Assembly: GCA_038212215.1 (NCBI GenBank)
Contig: JBBQUT010000033.1
Span: forward strand, 1-56,373
DNA length: 56,373 nucleotides
Direction of reading: 5' to 3'
From: JALZAI01 sp038212215
Lineage (GTDB): Bacteria > Actinomycetota > Actinomycetes > Mycobacteriales > Jatrophihabitantaceae
Shown here: piece after piece, positions 17,868 to 25,686 of the stretch
Position numbering within the stretch: position 1 is the stretch's first letter
Layout of the letters: every line of letters starts with the position of its first letter
Translations under genes and position numbers: made by a program
The notes under the pieces: model-generated
What the model was told of the DNA's origin: nothing
Seen by the model: only the letters and a program-made list of their open reading frames with translations
The model's database searches: none

Positions 17868-18875
17868 GTGACCTCCACAGAAACTCCCCCGCAAACTCCC
17901 TCGCGCGGACGAGTCCTGCTTGCCAAACCGCGCGGCTACTGCGCCGGCGTGGATCGGGCCGTCCAGACCGTTGAGCAGGCCCTCGACCACTACGGTGCGC
18001 CCGTCTACGTCCGCAAGCAGATCGTGCACAATCTGCACGTCGTGCAGGCCCTGGAAGCGCGCGGAGCGGTGTTCGTCGAGGAGAACAGCGAGGTGCCCGA
18101 AGGCTCGATCGTGGTGTTCTCCGCCCACGGTGTCGCACCCGAGGTGCATGAGCAGGCTGCCGAGCGCGGGCTGCGGGCGATCGACGCGACCTGCCCGCTG
18201 GTGACCAAGGTGCACCATGAGGTGCGTCGCTTCGCCAAGGACGATTACGACATCCTGTTGATCGGTCACGAGGGACACGAGGAGGTCGTCGGAACCAGCG
18301 GCGAGGCGCCCGACCGGGTCACCCTCGTCGACGGCCCGGCCGCGGTCGACTCCATCGAGGTGCGCGATCCCGGGCGGGTCGTATGGCTCTCGCAGACGAC
18401 CCTGTCGGTCGACGAAACCATGCAGACCGTGGACGCGCTGCGGCAACGATTCCCGCAACTGCAGGCGCCGCCGTCCGACGACATCTGCTACGCGACGCAG
18501 AACCGGCAGGCGGCCGTCAAGACGATCGCGCCGTCGGTCGAGCTGTTCCTCGTCGTGGGGTCGGGCAACTCCTCGAACTCGGTGCGCATGGTGGAGGTCG
18601 CGTCAGCGGCTGGCGCCGCAGCGGCGTACCTGGTCGAGAACGCGGCCGCGATCGACGAGGCGTGGCTGGCGGGGGTGACCTCGGTCGGGCTCTCGTCCGG
18701 CGCCTCGGTACCCGAGGTGCTTGTGCGCGAGGTCCTCGACTGGCTCGCCGCGCGCGGTTACGGCGATCTGGAGGAGGTCAGCCACACCGAGGAACGGCTG
18801 AGCTTCGCGCTGCCGCAGGAGCTTCGGCGCGAGTTGCGCTCGGTCGCTGCGCCCGCGCAGTCCTCGGCGCCGTAA
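17868..18875 (+). CDS. ispH: 4-hydroxy-3-methylbut-2-enyl diphosphate reductase
   Basis: 335 residues from GTG 17868. The three cysteines that hold the iron-sulfur cluster are visible in GYCAGVDRAV (Cys 25), ATCPLVTKVH (near 108) and CYATQNRQ (near 207). The enzyme carries out the last step of the MEP pathway, producing IPP and DMAPP, the building blocks used by the prenyl synthase at 4.3 kb. Further motifs are HNLHVVQALEARGAVFVEE and HGVAPEVHEQA. The next gene starts on the base after the stop codon, so the two are probably cotranscribed. Confidence 0.96.
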   Translation: MTSTETPPQTPSRGRVLLAKPRGYCAGVDRAVQTVEQALDHYGAPVYVRKQIVHNLHVVQALEARGAVFVEENSEVPEGSIVVFSAHGVAPEVHEQAAERGLRAIDATCPLVTKVHHEVRRFAKDDYDILLIGHEGHEEVVGTSGEAPDRVTLVDGPAAVDSIEVRDPGRVVWLSQTTLSVDETMQTVDALRQRFPQLQAPPSDDICYATQNRQAAVKTIAPSVELFLVVGSGNSSNSVRMVEVASAAGAAAAYLVENAAAIDEAWLAGVTSVGLSSGASVPEVLVREVLDWLAARGYGDLEEVSHTEERLSFALPQELRRELRSVAAPAQSSAP

Positions 18876-19688
18876 GTGCCCGAGGGCCATACGATCCATC
18901 GCCTCGCCCGCCAGCACCAGAAGCAATTTGGCGGGCACACAGTGCACGCAGCGAGCCCCCAGGGCCGCTTCGTCGACGGGGCCGCTCTGATCGACGGACG
19001 CAAGCTGCGCCGCGTCGAGGCCTACGGCAAGCACCTCCTGTATCACTTCGTCGGCGGGCCGCGGCTGCACGTTCACCTCGGCCTCTACGGCAAGTTCACC
19101 AACGGCGTCGGCGAGCCACCCGCACCGCGGGGTGCGCTGCGGCTGCGGTTGATCGGCAATGACCAGTGGAGCGACTTGCGCGGCGCCACGGCCTGCGAAC
19201 TCTACGAGCCCGGCGAGATGCGGGCGCTACTGGCTCGCCTGGGTCCCGACCCGTTGCGCCGCGACGCCGACCCCGCACTCGCCGCGGCTCGCCTCGCCCG
19301 GTCACGAACTGCGGTGGGCGCCTTGCTGATGGACCAGAAAGTCGTTGCCGGGATCGGCAACGTGTACCGCGCTGAACTGTTGTTCCGGCACAACATCGAC
19401 CCGTTCCTGCCCGGACTCTCCCTTGGGTTGACACGCTGGGCGGCGATGTGGGCCGATCTGATGCAGTTGATGGCCGCCGGCGTTCGCACTGGGCGCATCG
19501 TAACCGTGCGCACCGAGGACCGTCCACGCCGACGTGGGCCCCTGACCCGCACCGATGCGGTGTACGTCTATCGGCGCACCGGCGAGCCGTGCCGGGTCTG
19601 CGGCACCGAGATTCGGACTGAAGTGATGGTCGGGCGCAACCTGTTCTGGTGCCCGAATTGCCAGCCGCTGGGCGGCGGCGCTGACTAG
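18876..19688 (+). CDS. nei2: Fpg/Nei-family DNA glycosylase (Nei2 type)
   Basis: 270 residues from GTG 18876, directly after the ispH TAA. After removal of Met the N-terminal Pro-Glu (PEGHTIHRLARQHQ) is the catalytic pair of the family. A central H2TH region (DQKVVAGIGNVYRAELLFRHNIDPFLPG) and a C-terminal zinc finger (CRVCGTEI ... FWCPNCQ) complete the fold. It excises oxidised pyrimidines and nicks the strand in base excision repair. The sequence PQGRFVDGA and the HLGLYGKF motif resemble mycobacterial Nei2. It overlaps the convergent DUF6542 gene by 4 bp. Confidence 0.9.
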   Translation: MPEGHTIHRLARQHQKQFGGHTVHAASPQGRFVDGAALIDGRKLRRVEAYGKHLLYHFVGGPRLHVHLGLYGKFTNGVGEPPAPRGALRLRLIGNDQWSDLRGATACELYEPGEMRALLARLGPDPLRRDADPALAAARLARSRTAVGALLMDQKVVAGIGNVYRAELLFRHNIDPFLPGLSLGLTRWAAMWADLMQLMAAGVRTGRIVTVRTEDRPRRRGPLTRTDAVYVYRRTGEPCRVCGTEIRTEVMVGRNLFWCPNCQPLGGGAD

Positions 19689-20368
19689 CGCCGCGTGATC
19701 ATGCGGACGCCGGCGATGATCAAGACGGCGGCGGTGGCAGCCGCCACCGCCGGGAAGCCGTACACCAGCCAGTTGGCGGCGGAGTCGATCAGGACGCGCC
19801 GGTCGTTGAGCCCGTTCGAGCGCACGTAGAGCATCAGCCCCGAGGCCAGCGAGTAGACGATCGGGGGCGCGACGACAACCGGGAACATCGCGGATCGGCG
19901 CACGAGCACGATTGCCACAACCGAGGCGATCACGATGCCGACGTTGAACCCCCCGCGGACGTGGGTCCCGCTCAGCATGTCGATCAGCCCGCCGATCCCG
20001 GCGATGCCGACGAGCACGAGCAGCGCGGCCCAGCCCGCCAAGCCGCGCTCGGGGACGCCGGCGCTGTCCGGGTCGCCGACGCCGGCGAGCCGGTCCCAGG
20101 CCGAGCCATGCGCCGCACCGGGCGACCCGCGTGGAGGCGGAGCGGGTGCCGATCGGTACGACGAGACCGCTGAGTCTGCTCGTCCCGGCTCCTGCCGAGA
20201 CCCACCCGAGGACCGAACGTCACTCCACCCATCGGCTGGGCGCACCTGCGAGCGCCGCGCGGACGGCGGCGGCTCGCGTCGAGAGCCGGCGCTGGTCGAA
20301 CGGACAGGGGTCGCCGGACCCCAATCGTCGTCCGGGCGAGGCTCGTACGCGCCCGTCGCGTCTGCCAC
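19685..20368 (-). CDS. DUF6542-type membrane protein
   Basis: 227 residues from GTG 20368, with AGAGGA just upstream. The N-terminal 110 residues are Pro/Ser/Arg-rich and look disordered. They are followed by four membrane helices (GWAALLVLVGIAGIGGLIDML, NVGIVIASVVAIVLVRRS, VVVAPPIVYSLASGLMLYV, FPAVAAATAAVLIIAG). Position after ispH corresponds to Rv1111c, the DUF6542 protein of mycobacteria. Function unknown. The open frame continues upstream to 20479 but without RBS or family features. Confidence 0.75.
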   Translation of the reverse strand: MADATGAYEPRPDDDWGPATPVRSTSAGSRREPPPSARRSQVRPADGWSDVRSSGGSRQEPGRADSAVSSYRSAPAPPPRGSPGAAHGSAWDRLAGVGDPDSAGVPERGLAGWAALLVLVGIAGIGGLIDMLSGTHVRGGFNVGIVIASVVAIVLVRRSAMFPVVVAPPIVYSLASGLMLYVRSNGLNDRRVLIDSAANWLVYGFPAVAAATAAVLIIAGVRMITRR

Positions 20369-20613
20369 CGTTGTCCTCTCGCCCGTCGCACGCGGTAATC
20401 GGACCCGCGCTTGGCCCATTGGCCAAGCCCGATCACGCTTGCTTGCTTGCCTACCCACCCACGTGAGCGGCCATAGCACGGTCCGCGCGGAGTGGGTCTC
20501 GTTGCCGCAACGGTACTGCGAACGTTGCGGGAAGGCGCACGGGGCGCGCGCGACGCTCAGGCGAGCTGTCGGAAGTGCCAGAGCCCGGCCTCCCGGTGTG
20601 CCCGGCCCTCTGT

Positions 20614-21729
20614 TCAGGCGCCCTCCTCTCGTTCGTCCAGCCGCTCTGTGGAGCGCGGCAGGGCGACGACGCGCGGATCGGTCAGCTCGGGCGCAGTCAT
20701 CGTCCGCGCGACCGCCTCGCGTAGCGGCCGGGCAGCCTCGAGCCGGCTCGACGGCGGAACCGCACCGAGGTCGTGCATCTGCCTCGCTGTGCTCAGGACA
20801 CGATGTTCCAGAGAACCGACGGTGTCGTTGTAAGCGGCGACCGCGGCACCGAGGCTCCGTCCGAGTTTGTCGACGTGCGCGCCCATCGTCGCCAGTCGCC
20901 GGTACAGGTCGCGGCCGAGCTCGAGTACGGCGTCGGTGTTGTCGTTGACAGCTTGCTGCCGCCAGCTGTAGGCGATCGTGCGCAACAGGGCGACCAGGGT
21001 GGACGGCGTAGCGAGCACGACGTCGCGGGCGAAGGCGTGTTCCAGCAGAGTCGCGTCTTCGCGCAAGGCGGCGTCGAGGAAGGCGTCGGCGGGGACGAAA
21101 CAGACAACAAATTCCGGGGTCGGCACAAACCGCTGCCAGTAGGACTTAGCCGAGAGGGCGTCGACATGCGCACGCAACTGCCGGGCATGGGCCCGCAGTC
21201 GCGCGGTACGAGCCGACTCGTCGCGTGCCTCCATTGCTTCCAGGTATGCGCTGAAGGCCACCTTCGAGTCGATGACCACCTGCTTGCCATCGGTCAGATG
21301 CACCACGAGATCGGGGCGTTGCACCGACCCGTCAGCAGATGCGCTTGGCTGCGTGACGAAATCGACGTGCTCGGTGAGCCCGGATGCTTCGATGACTCTT
21401 TCGAGCTGCATCTCGCCCCACCGGCCGCGGACCTGCGGGGCCCGCAGCGCGGTTACCAGTTGAGCCGTTTCGCTACGTAGATGCTCCGAGGTCTCGGCCA
21501 TCGCGCGCACCTGTTCACGAAGCGTCGCATCGGATCCGACACGGCCTCGTTCCAGGCTCACCAGCTGCTGCTGGACACGTTCGAGCGCGTCGGCTGCTTC
21601 GGCGCCGATGGTGTCGCGCAATGCGGCGCCTGTCCGATCGCGTACTGCGCCGGCGAGCAACCAGCCGAGCACGACGCCGGCGGCGAGGGCGGCGAGGACG
21701 CTCAGCAATTGCATGTCCGAGATCGTCAC
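20614..21729 (-). CDS. rmuC: RmuC family DNA recombination protein
   Basis: 371 residues. One N-terminal membrane helix (LLSVLAALAAGVVLGWLLAG) is followed by a coiled-coil (ADALERVQQQLVSLERGRV ... LRSETAQLVTAL) and the RmuC nuclease-like core: VRGRWGEMQLERVIEASGL, RPDLVVHLTDGKQVVIDSKVAF (PD-(D/E)xK-like), SYWQRFVPTPEFVVCFVPADAF. RmuC limits inversions at short inverted repeats, presumably as a membrane-tethered nuclease. It is divergent from ychF with 70 bp between starts. Confidence 0.92.
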   Translation of the reverse strand: MTISDMQLLSVLAALAAGVVLGWLLAGAVRDRTGAALRDTIGAEAADALERVQQQLVSLERGRVGSDATLREQVRAMAETSEHLRSETAQLVTALRAPQVRGRWGEMQLERVIEASGLTEHVDFVTQPSASADGSVQRPDLVVHLTDGKQVVIDSKVAFSAYLEAMEARDESARTARLRAHARQLRAHVDALSAKSYWQRFVPTPEFVVCFVPADAFLDAALREDATLLEHAFARDVVLATPSTLVALLRTIAYSWRQQAVNDNTDAVLELGRDLYRRLATMGAHVDKLGRSLGAAVAAYNDTVGSLEHRVLSTARQMHDLGAVPPSSRLEAARPLREAVARTMTAPELTDPRVVALPRSTERLDEREEGA

Positions 21730-21799
21730 ACGGGCCTACGACAGTTTCTGCCGAGCGAGCCGGAGGGTCGTCGTCTGTGTCCCCGTAGGCTGGTGGCCC

Positions 21800-22894
21800 G
21801 TGAGCCTGACCATCGGCATTGTCGGCCTGCCCAATGTGGGCAAGTCCACCCTGTTCAACGCGCTGACCAAGAACGACGTCCTCGCGGCCAACTACCCCTT
21901 CGCAACGATTGACCCGAACGTCGGCGTGGTCGGCGTTCCGGAGCCCCGCCTGGCGGTGCTCGCCAGGCTGTTCAACTCGGCCAAGACCGTCCCTGCCACG
22001 GTGTCTTTCGTCGACATCGCCGGAATCGTGCGAGGGGCAAGCACGGGGGAGGGCCTAGGGAACAAATTCCTCGCCAACATTCGTGAGGCCGACGCGATCT
22101 GCCAGGTGATTCGCGCGTTCAGCGATCCGAACGTGGTACATGTCGACGGTAAGGTCTCTCCTGCCAACGACATCGAGACCATCAACACCGAGCTGATCCT
22201 GGCCGATCTGCAAACGATCGAGAACGCGTTGCCCCGGCTGCACAAAGAAGCGCGGCTGCAGAAAAGCCGTGCCGAGCTCATCGTCGCCGCCGAGCAGGCG
22301 CGCGAGCTTCTGCAGACTGGCAAGACGATCTACGGTTCCAAGCTCGACCGGGGCGTGCTGCGCGAACTGCACCTGATGACCGCCAAGCCGTTCCTCTACG
22401 CCTTCAACGTCGATCCGGAGGAAATCGCGAATACCTCGTTCGCGGACGAGCTGCGTGCCCTTGTTGCGCCCGCCGACGCGATCTTCCTGGACGCGAAGAC
22501 TGAAGCCGAACTGATCGAACTCGACGACGCCGAGGCGTTAGAGCTGCTGCAGTCGATGGGCCAGGAGGAGTCCGGGATCGACCAGCTCGCCCGGGTCGGA
22601 TTCGCGACGCTCGGCCTGCAGACCTACCTCACCGCCGGGCCGAAGGAATCGCGAGCGTGGACGATCCCGGTCGGCGCGACCGCGCCTCAGGCGGCAGGTG
22701 TCATCCACACGGATTTCGAACGTGGTTTCATCAAGGCCGAAGTGGTCTCGTACCAGGATTTGGTGGATGCCGGATCCATGAGCGAGGCGAAAGCGCGCGG
22801 ACGGGTGCGCATCGAAGGTAAGGACTACGTGATGGCGGACGGCGACGTGGTGGAGTTCCGCTTCCAAGCAACGTCAGGCAATCAGAAGTCGTAG
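21800..22894 (+). CDS. ychF: Redox-regulated ATPase YchF
   Basis: 364 residues from GTG 21800, where family similarity begins (SLTIGIVGLPNVGKSTLFNAL, G1 loop at residues 9-16). Other Obg/YchF motifs are NYPFATIDPNVGVV, FVDIAGIVRGASTGEGLGNKFL and a C-terminal TGS domain with QTYLTAGPKESRAWTI, FERGFIKAEVVSYQDL and the terminal DGDVVEFRF. It binds ATP in preference to GTP and associates with ribosomes. Its last 57 bases recur at 23172-23228 and, degenerate, at 23740-23787, marking this stop codon as an integration hotspot; the present 3' end may itself be foreign. Confidence 0.95.
   Translation: MSLTIGIVGLPNVGKSTLFNALTKNDVLAANYPFATIDPNVGVVGVPEPRLAVLARLFNSAKTVPATVSFVDIAGIVRGASTGEGLGNKFLANIREADAICQVIRAFSDPNVVHVDGKVSPANDIETINTELILADLQTIENALPRLHKEARLQKSRAELIVAAEQARELLQTGKTIYGSKLDRGVLRELHLMTAKPFLYAFNVDPEEIANTSFADELRALVAPADAIFLDAKTEAELIELDDAEALELLQSMGQEESGIDQLARVGFATLGLQTYLTAGPKESRAWTIPVGATAPQAAGVIHTDFERGFIKAEVVSYQDLVDAGSMSEAKARGRVRIEGKDYVMADGDVVEFRFQATSGNQKS
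22838..22894 (+). repeat. ychF: ychF 3'-end repeat, copy A (candidate att site)
   Basis: The last 19 codons of ychF including the stop. It aligns without gaps to copy B at 23172-23228, with seven differences in 57 bases, all at third codon positions and all synonymous. Confidence 0.85.
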
Positions 22895-22930
22895 CCTTCG
22901 TACCCAACGGCTTCGGACTATCTTGGCTAC

Positions 22931-23158
22931 ATGAGGCCGTGGGTAGCCGACATCGTGGACGCCCTGCGCGCGCTCGGCGGCAAGGGATCCCTGTCTGCGA
23001 TCTATTCTGAGGTCGCAAAGCGGCGCAGCCCATTGCCTCAGTCGTGGCAAGCGATTGTGCGCAATCAGCTTGAGACGCATTCGTCTGACTCCGATAACTT
23101 CAGGGGCGAAGATCTGTTCTACTCCGTCGAGGGTCTGGGTCGCGGGCGATGGGTTTGA
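22931..23158 (+). CDS. Small winged-helix-like protein
   Basis: 75 residues from ATG 22931. The pattern WVADIVDALRALGGKGSLSAIYSEV ... SWQAIVRNQLETHSSDSDNF ... DLFYSVEGLGRGRWV is one I recognise as a stand-alone or fused winged-helix domain that often accompanies HNH or restriction-type nucleases. It probably binds DNA, but no target can be inferred. It is the only gene between ychF 3'-end copies A and B, in a 277-bp cassette, so it is probably the residue of a larger integrated element. Confidence 0.65.
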   Translation: MRPWVADIVDALRALGGKGSLSAIYSEVAKRRSPLPQSWQAIVRNQLETHSSDSDNFRGEDLFYSVEGLGRGRWV

Positions 23159-23171
23159 GGTGACGAGTACC

Positions 23172-23228
23172 GACGGAGACGTGGTGGAGTTCCGCTTTCA
23201 AGCGACATCAGGCAACCAGAAATCTTAG
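23172..23228 (+). repeat. ychF 3'-end repeat, copy B
   Basis: A detached copy of the last 19 ychF codons, encoding DGDVVEFRFQATSGNQKS and stop with no ychF body in front of it. It lies 13 bases after the winged-helix gene and directly before the GNAT gene. Confidence 0.88.
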
Positions 23229-23235
23229 GGTCGAA

Positions 23236-23724
23236 GTGGGCCGATCGGCGGCACCGCCAAACGTGCGTCGAGCCCGATTGAGGGACGCCGATGCCATCTC
23301 CGACGTGTGGTTGAGATCCTTCGCGGCAGCCTTGCCGACCGTTCGAGTCACCCACTCGGACGCTGAGGTGCGTCGGTGGATTCGGGAGGTCGTCATCGCT
23401 CAACAGGAGACCTGGATCATCACCGTGGACGAGGAGGTAGCGGGCATGATGTCGATCGTCGACAGTGACATCGATCAGCTCTACCTCGACCCCGATCGCC
23501 GCGGGCAGGGGCTCGGCGGCTTGTGCATTACCCATGCGAAGTCACGTCGTCCTGGCGGTCTGGGTCTCTGGACCTTTCAGGTGAACGCGACGGCGATTCA
23601 GTTCTACCGGCGACACGGCTTTCAGGAGACGCAACGGACCGACGGTTCGCGCAACGAGGAAGACGAGCCGGATGTGCGGATGGAATGGCACCCTGCGAGG
23701 ACGACCAGATCAGCGAAGACATAG
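23236..23724 (+). CDS. GNAT family N-acetyltransferase
   Basis: 162 residues from GTG 23236. The acetyl-CoA binding loop is visible as YLDPDRRGQGLGG, preceded by the beta4 strand region VAGMMSIVDSDIDQL and followed by LWTFQVNATAIQFYRRHGFQET, the usual GNAT motif B. The acceptor substrate cannot be predicted; many such small single-domain enzymes modify antibiotics, polyamines or proteins. It lies 7 bases after ychF repeat copy B and shortly before copy C, and so forms the single gene of a second cassette at the ychF hotspot. Confidence 0.8.
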   Translation: MGRSAAPPNVRRARLRDADAISDVWLRSFAAALPTVRVTHSDAEVRRWIREVVIAQQETWIITVDEEVAGMMSIVDSDIDQLYLDPDRRGQGLGGLCITHAKSRRPGGLGLWTFQVNATAIQFYRRHGFQETQRTDGSRNEEDEPDVRMEWHPARTTRSAKT

Positions 23725-23739
23725 CGAGTCGGGGCCGCG

Positions 23740-23787
23740 AACGGCGATCTGGTGGCGTTCCGCTTCGGACCAACATCTAGGACGTAG
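23740..23787 (+). repeat. Degenerate ychF 3'-end repeat, copy C
   Basis: Reads NGDLVAFRFGPTSRT and stop in one frame, matching the ychF ending DGDVVEFRF more weakly than copy B. With copies A and B it forms a series of three ychF tails separated by one gene each. A 10-bp-stem hairpin follows directly. Confidence 0.6.
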
Positions 23788-23789
23788 GG

Positions 23790-23828
23790 CGCGGTCCCCC
23801 GGCCAATCAGAGCAGCCTGGGGACCGCG
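23790..23828 (+). terminator. Hairpin after ychF copy C
   Basis: CGCGGTCCCC (23790-23799) pairs perfectly with GGGGACCGCG (23819-23828); loop 19 bases. It lies two bases after the copy C stop and may be the original terminator of the resident ychF gene, now displaced, or may serve the GNAT gene. Confidence 0.55.
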
Positions 23829-23899
23829 GGTGTTTCCGGTGCGCCGCCGTGCCGTGGCTCGCCCCGGAGTCCGTTGTCTACCGGTGGTGCGCTTGGCGA

Positions 23900-23999
23900 T
23901 CAGTTCGAGGTGGTGCAGCCGGCCTTGCACGGAGCGTGCCGTTCAACGTCGCCGTCGATCTGGTAGGAGTCGCCGAGCCAGGTTACGGCCCCGGTCGGG
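23900..23999 (-). pseudogene. Phage head-closure (head-tail stopper) protein, C-terminal part
   Basis: On the minus strand the frame reads AVTWLGDSYQIDGDVERHAPCKAGCTTSN then TGA at 23900-23902. The W(L/K)GD.Y.VDGDVER pattern is the C-terminal end of head-closure or head-tail stopper proteins of actinophages. The matching N-terminal half is next to it but on the opposite strand (24000-24221), so the gene is split by an inversion. Orientation agrees with the connector and capsid remnants to the right. Confidence 0.55.
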
Positions 24000-24221
24000 G
24001 TGACCGCGCCGGCTCGCCGCGTGATCTTTCACGGCCGCGTCGGCGTCACCGTCCGCACCGTCATCGGCCGCGACGCCTACGGAAACGACATCTACGGCGA
24101 CACCACGACCGACTACCCCGGCGAGGTGCGCCCCTCGGCTCGTCCGAGACCGTGGCCGGCCGAGACCAAAGTGTCCAGCCGCTACCGGGTGTTCCTGCCG
24201 CCGTCCGCCGCCGGGCGGTAG
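24000..24221 (+). pseudogene. Phage head-closure protein, N-terminal part, inverted
   Basis: 73 codons from GTG 24000 (RRVIFHGRVGVTVRTVIGRDAYGNDIYGD then SSRYRVFLPPSAAG). This is the start of a head-closure protein of the type found next to gp6-like connectors, but on the opposite strand from its own C-terminus and from the neighbouring phage genes. The middle segment (about 24130-24175) is out of frame: another frame reads LGSSETVAGRDQ, which fits the family, so two compensating indels have occurred. Not expected to be functional. Confidence 0.55.
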
Positions 24222-24490
24222 GCATTGAGGACGAACGTCTCGGCTTGGGACCAGCCGGCGAACCGGCCCCGGACGCTGACGCCGCCGATCGTGGTGTCGA
24301 GCTTTTGGGGTTGGCGACCGGCCGCGCGGGTTGGCGGTGGTGATGACGGCGGCGACGTCCTCGGCCGGGTTCGCTGGTCACCAGGGTGGAACCCTTTGCC
24401 TGCAGGTGTAGGTGCGGGCCATCGCGGTCACGATCCCGACTTGCTGGTCGGCGAGGGCGTCGAACGCCGCGTCGCTGGACTAGCCGAGGA
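24222..24490 (-). pseudogene. Phage gp6-like head-tail connector, broken
   Basis: Minus-strand fragments in different frames read SSDAAFDALADQQVGIVTAMARTYTC, NPAEDVAAVITTA and LDTTIGGVSVRGRFAGWSQAETFVLNAYR in that order, which together match a small head-tail connector protein of actinophages. Frameshifts and at least one stop separate them. The gene lies between a capsid remnant upstream and the head-closure remnant downstream, the normal order of a head module. Confidence 0.5.
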
Positions 24491-24529
24491 ACGCGGCAAC
24501 GTCACCGCCGTCGACCGCTGAGAAGAACA

Positions 24530-24735
24530 TCAACAGACGGTGATGCCCTTGAGGATCACCACGGCCTCGGCGTTGAGTGGGGCGGCGTCGTAGCGGGCCA
24601 CGACACGGATCGCCTGCTGGTCGAAGTCGCCGAAGGTTGGTCGAGCAGCTTCACCGAGGGCGCGAGGTCCCGGGCGACGGCGACTGACCGGGCACGGCAG
24701 TACAGCGACGACGTCGTGAAAATCAACAGTCTCTG
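24530..24735 (-). pseudogene. HK97-type major capsid protein, C-terminal remnant
   Basis: The minus strand reads LLIFTTSSLY and ARSVAVARDLAPSVKLLDQP in one frame and FDQQAIRVVARYDAAPLNAEAVVILKGITV with a TGA at 24530-24532 in another. The last segment is characteristic of the C-terminal end of HK97-fold capsid proteins in actinobacterial prophages. The N-terminal and central parts are absent. It belongs to the same decayed head module as the connector and head-closure remnants. Confidence 0.5.
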
Positions 24736-24983
24736 CTCGGGATCGGCACCGTCGCTGGTGACGACGCCTTATAACGCCGCCGTCTCGGATGCGACCGCCG
24801 CCTCCAATATCGTCCTTGGACCTCGGTCGTGGTGCAGCAGGGGGCCGAACCGGCTAGTCGAGAAGCCTCGCGATCTCGGGGAGGGTTTACGCGTGATCGA
24901 GCACGCCCGCCGTGGCGGCAGGCGTGTTCGGTAGCAGTTTGTTTGGCATTCGGGAGCGGTCCTTGTGCGGCACCGTTTTGTTG
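24736..24983. other. Degenerate phage-derived stretch
   Basis: No intact gene is visible. Minus-strand frames contain short protein-like pieces (for example TLPEIARLLD) interrupted by stops, consistent with more eroded capsid-region or satellite genes, but nothing can be named. Confidence 0.3.
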
Positions 24984-25169
24984 TTACCCGTCCCACCGGC
25001 CAGTGAGCACGTCGGCGCCGCTGTTGTGCGGTGGCTCATACACGATCAGCCCGCATGTGTTGCAGGTGTAGCTGCGATGTCCGCGTGTACCGGCACACGA
25101 GCACGGTAGGTGCGCGATCAGCACGTTGTCCGGCAGGTAGGCCGCGCCGCACGGACAGTGCGTCGGCAT
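24984..25169 (-). CDS. Small cysteine-rich, zinc-ribbon-like protein
   Basis: 61 residues from ATG 25169 (a GTG one codon earlier is an alternative, and the open frame extends to 25364). Cysteine pairs CPCG, CSC and CNTCG, together with several His, suggest a zinc-ribbon-like fold: CPCGAAYLPDNVLIAHLPC ... RGHRSYTCNTCGLIVYEPP. Function unknown; small zinc-ribbon proteins are common in actinophages and satellites. GAGG lies just before the ATG, rather close. It lies between the capsid remnant and a long gene-poor stretch. Confidence 0.4.
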   Translation of the reverse strand: MPTHCPCGAAYLPDNVLIAHLPCSCAGTRGHRSYTCNTCGLIVYEPPHNSGADVLTGRWDG

Positions 25170-25686
25170 CACCTCGACGTTCTCGGGGCCGTTCCCTGTA
25201 CGGCGAGTCAGCATACATGCATTAGAACATGCGAGCGAACAATCTAGCAAGTCAGTGCGCAGGTCGCAGGATTCACATGCAGCACGCGGACGGGTGCGGC
25301 TCGGCCCGTTGACGCGCCGGGCACGGTCCAATTCGACCCCGCCCCGAGTCCGTCGTCGTCGCACCAGCGCCGCCGCTTGAGTTAGGGCAGCTCCCCTTCC
25401 TCGACGAGCGCAGTGAACGCCTCGCGCAGATGGCCGCCGGCGTGGCCGCCTCGGCTGGGTCGGTACTTATGGGGGGCCGCGCCTGCTTGGTCGACAGGGA
25501 GGGGGGCCGACTCCGGGCGCGGCTGTCGGTTGGCGCCGTAAGTCCACCTACCAGCGGGCACCACCGCTTGACGGCGGCGGCTAGCTCAACGCGGACGATG
25601 CGCCGCGCGACTGGCGTTTCGACTGGATGGCGACCGTCGTGTCACCCCGGGGAGCACCTCGACCCGCGACGGCTGTGGATTTGGGC
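25170..25686. other. Gene-poor stretch
   Basis: 517 bases without a convincing gene. A minus-strand frame ending at 25382 finishes HLREAFTALVEEGELP, which looks protein-like, but it has no good start and no family I can name. No strong hairpin was seen. Confidence 0.35.

Noticed and set aside
22838..23787. Integron-like attC array at the ychF repeats
   Set aside because: The repeats encode the ychF C-terminus in frame and show no attC-type palindromes or nearby integron integrase; gene-3'-end insertion explains them better.
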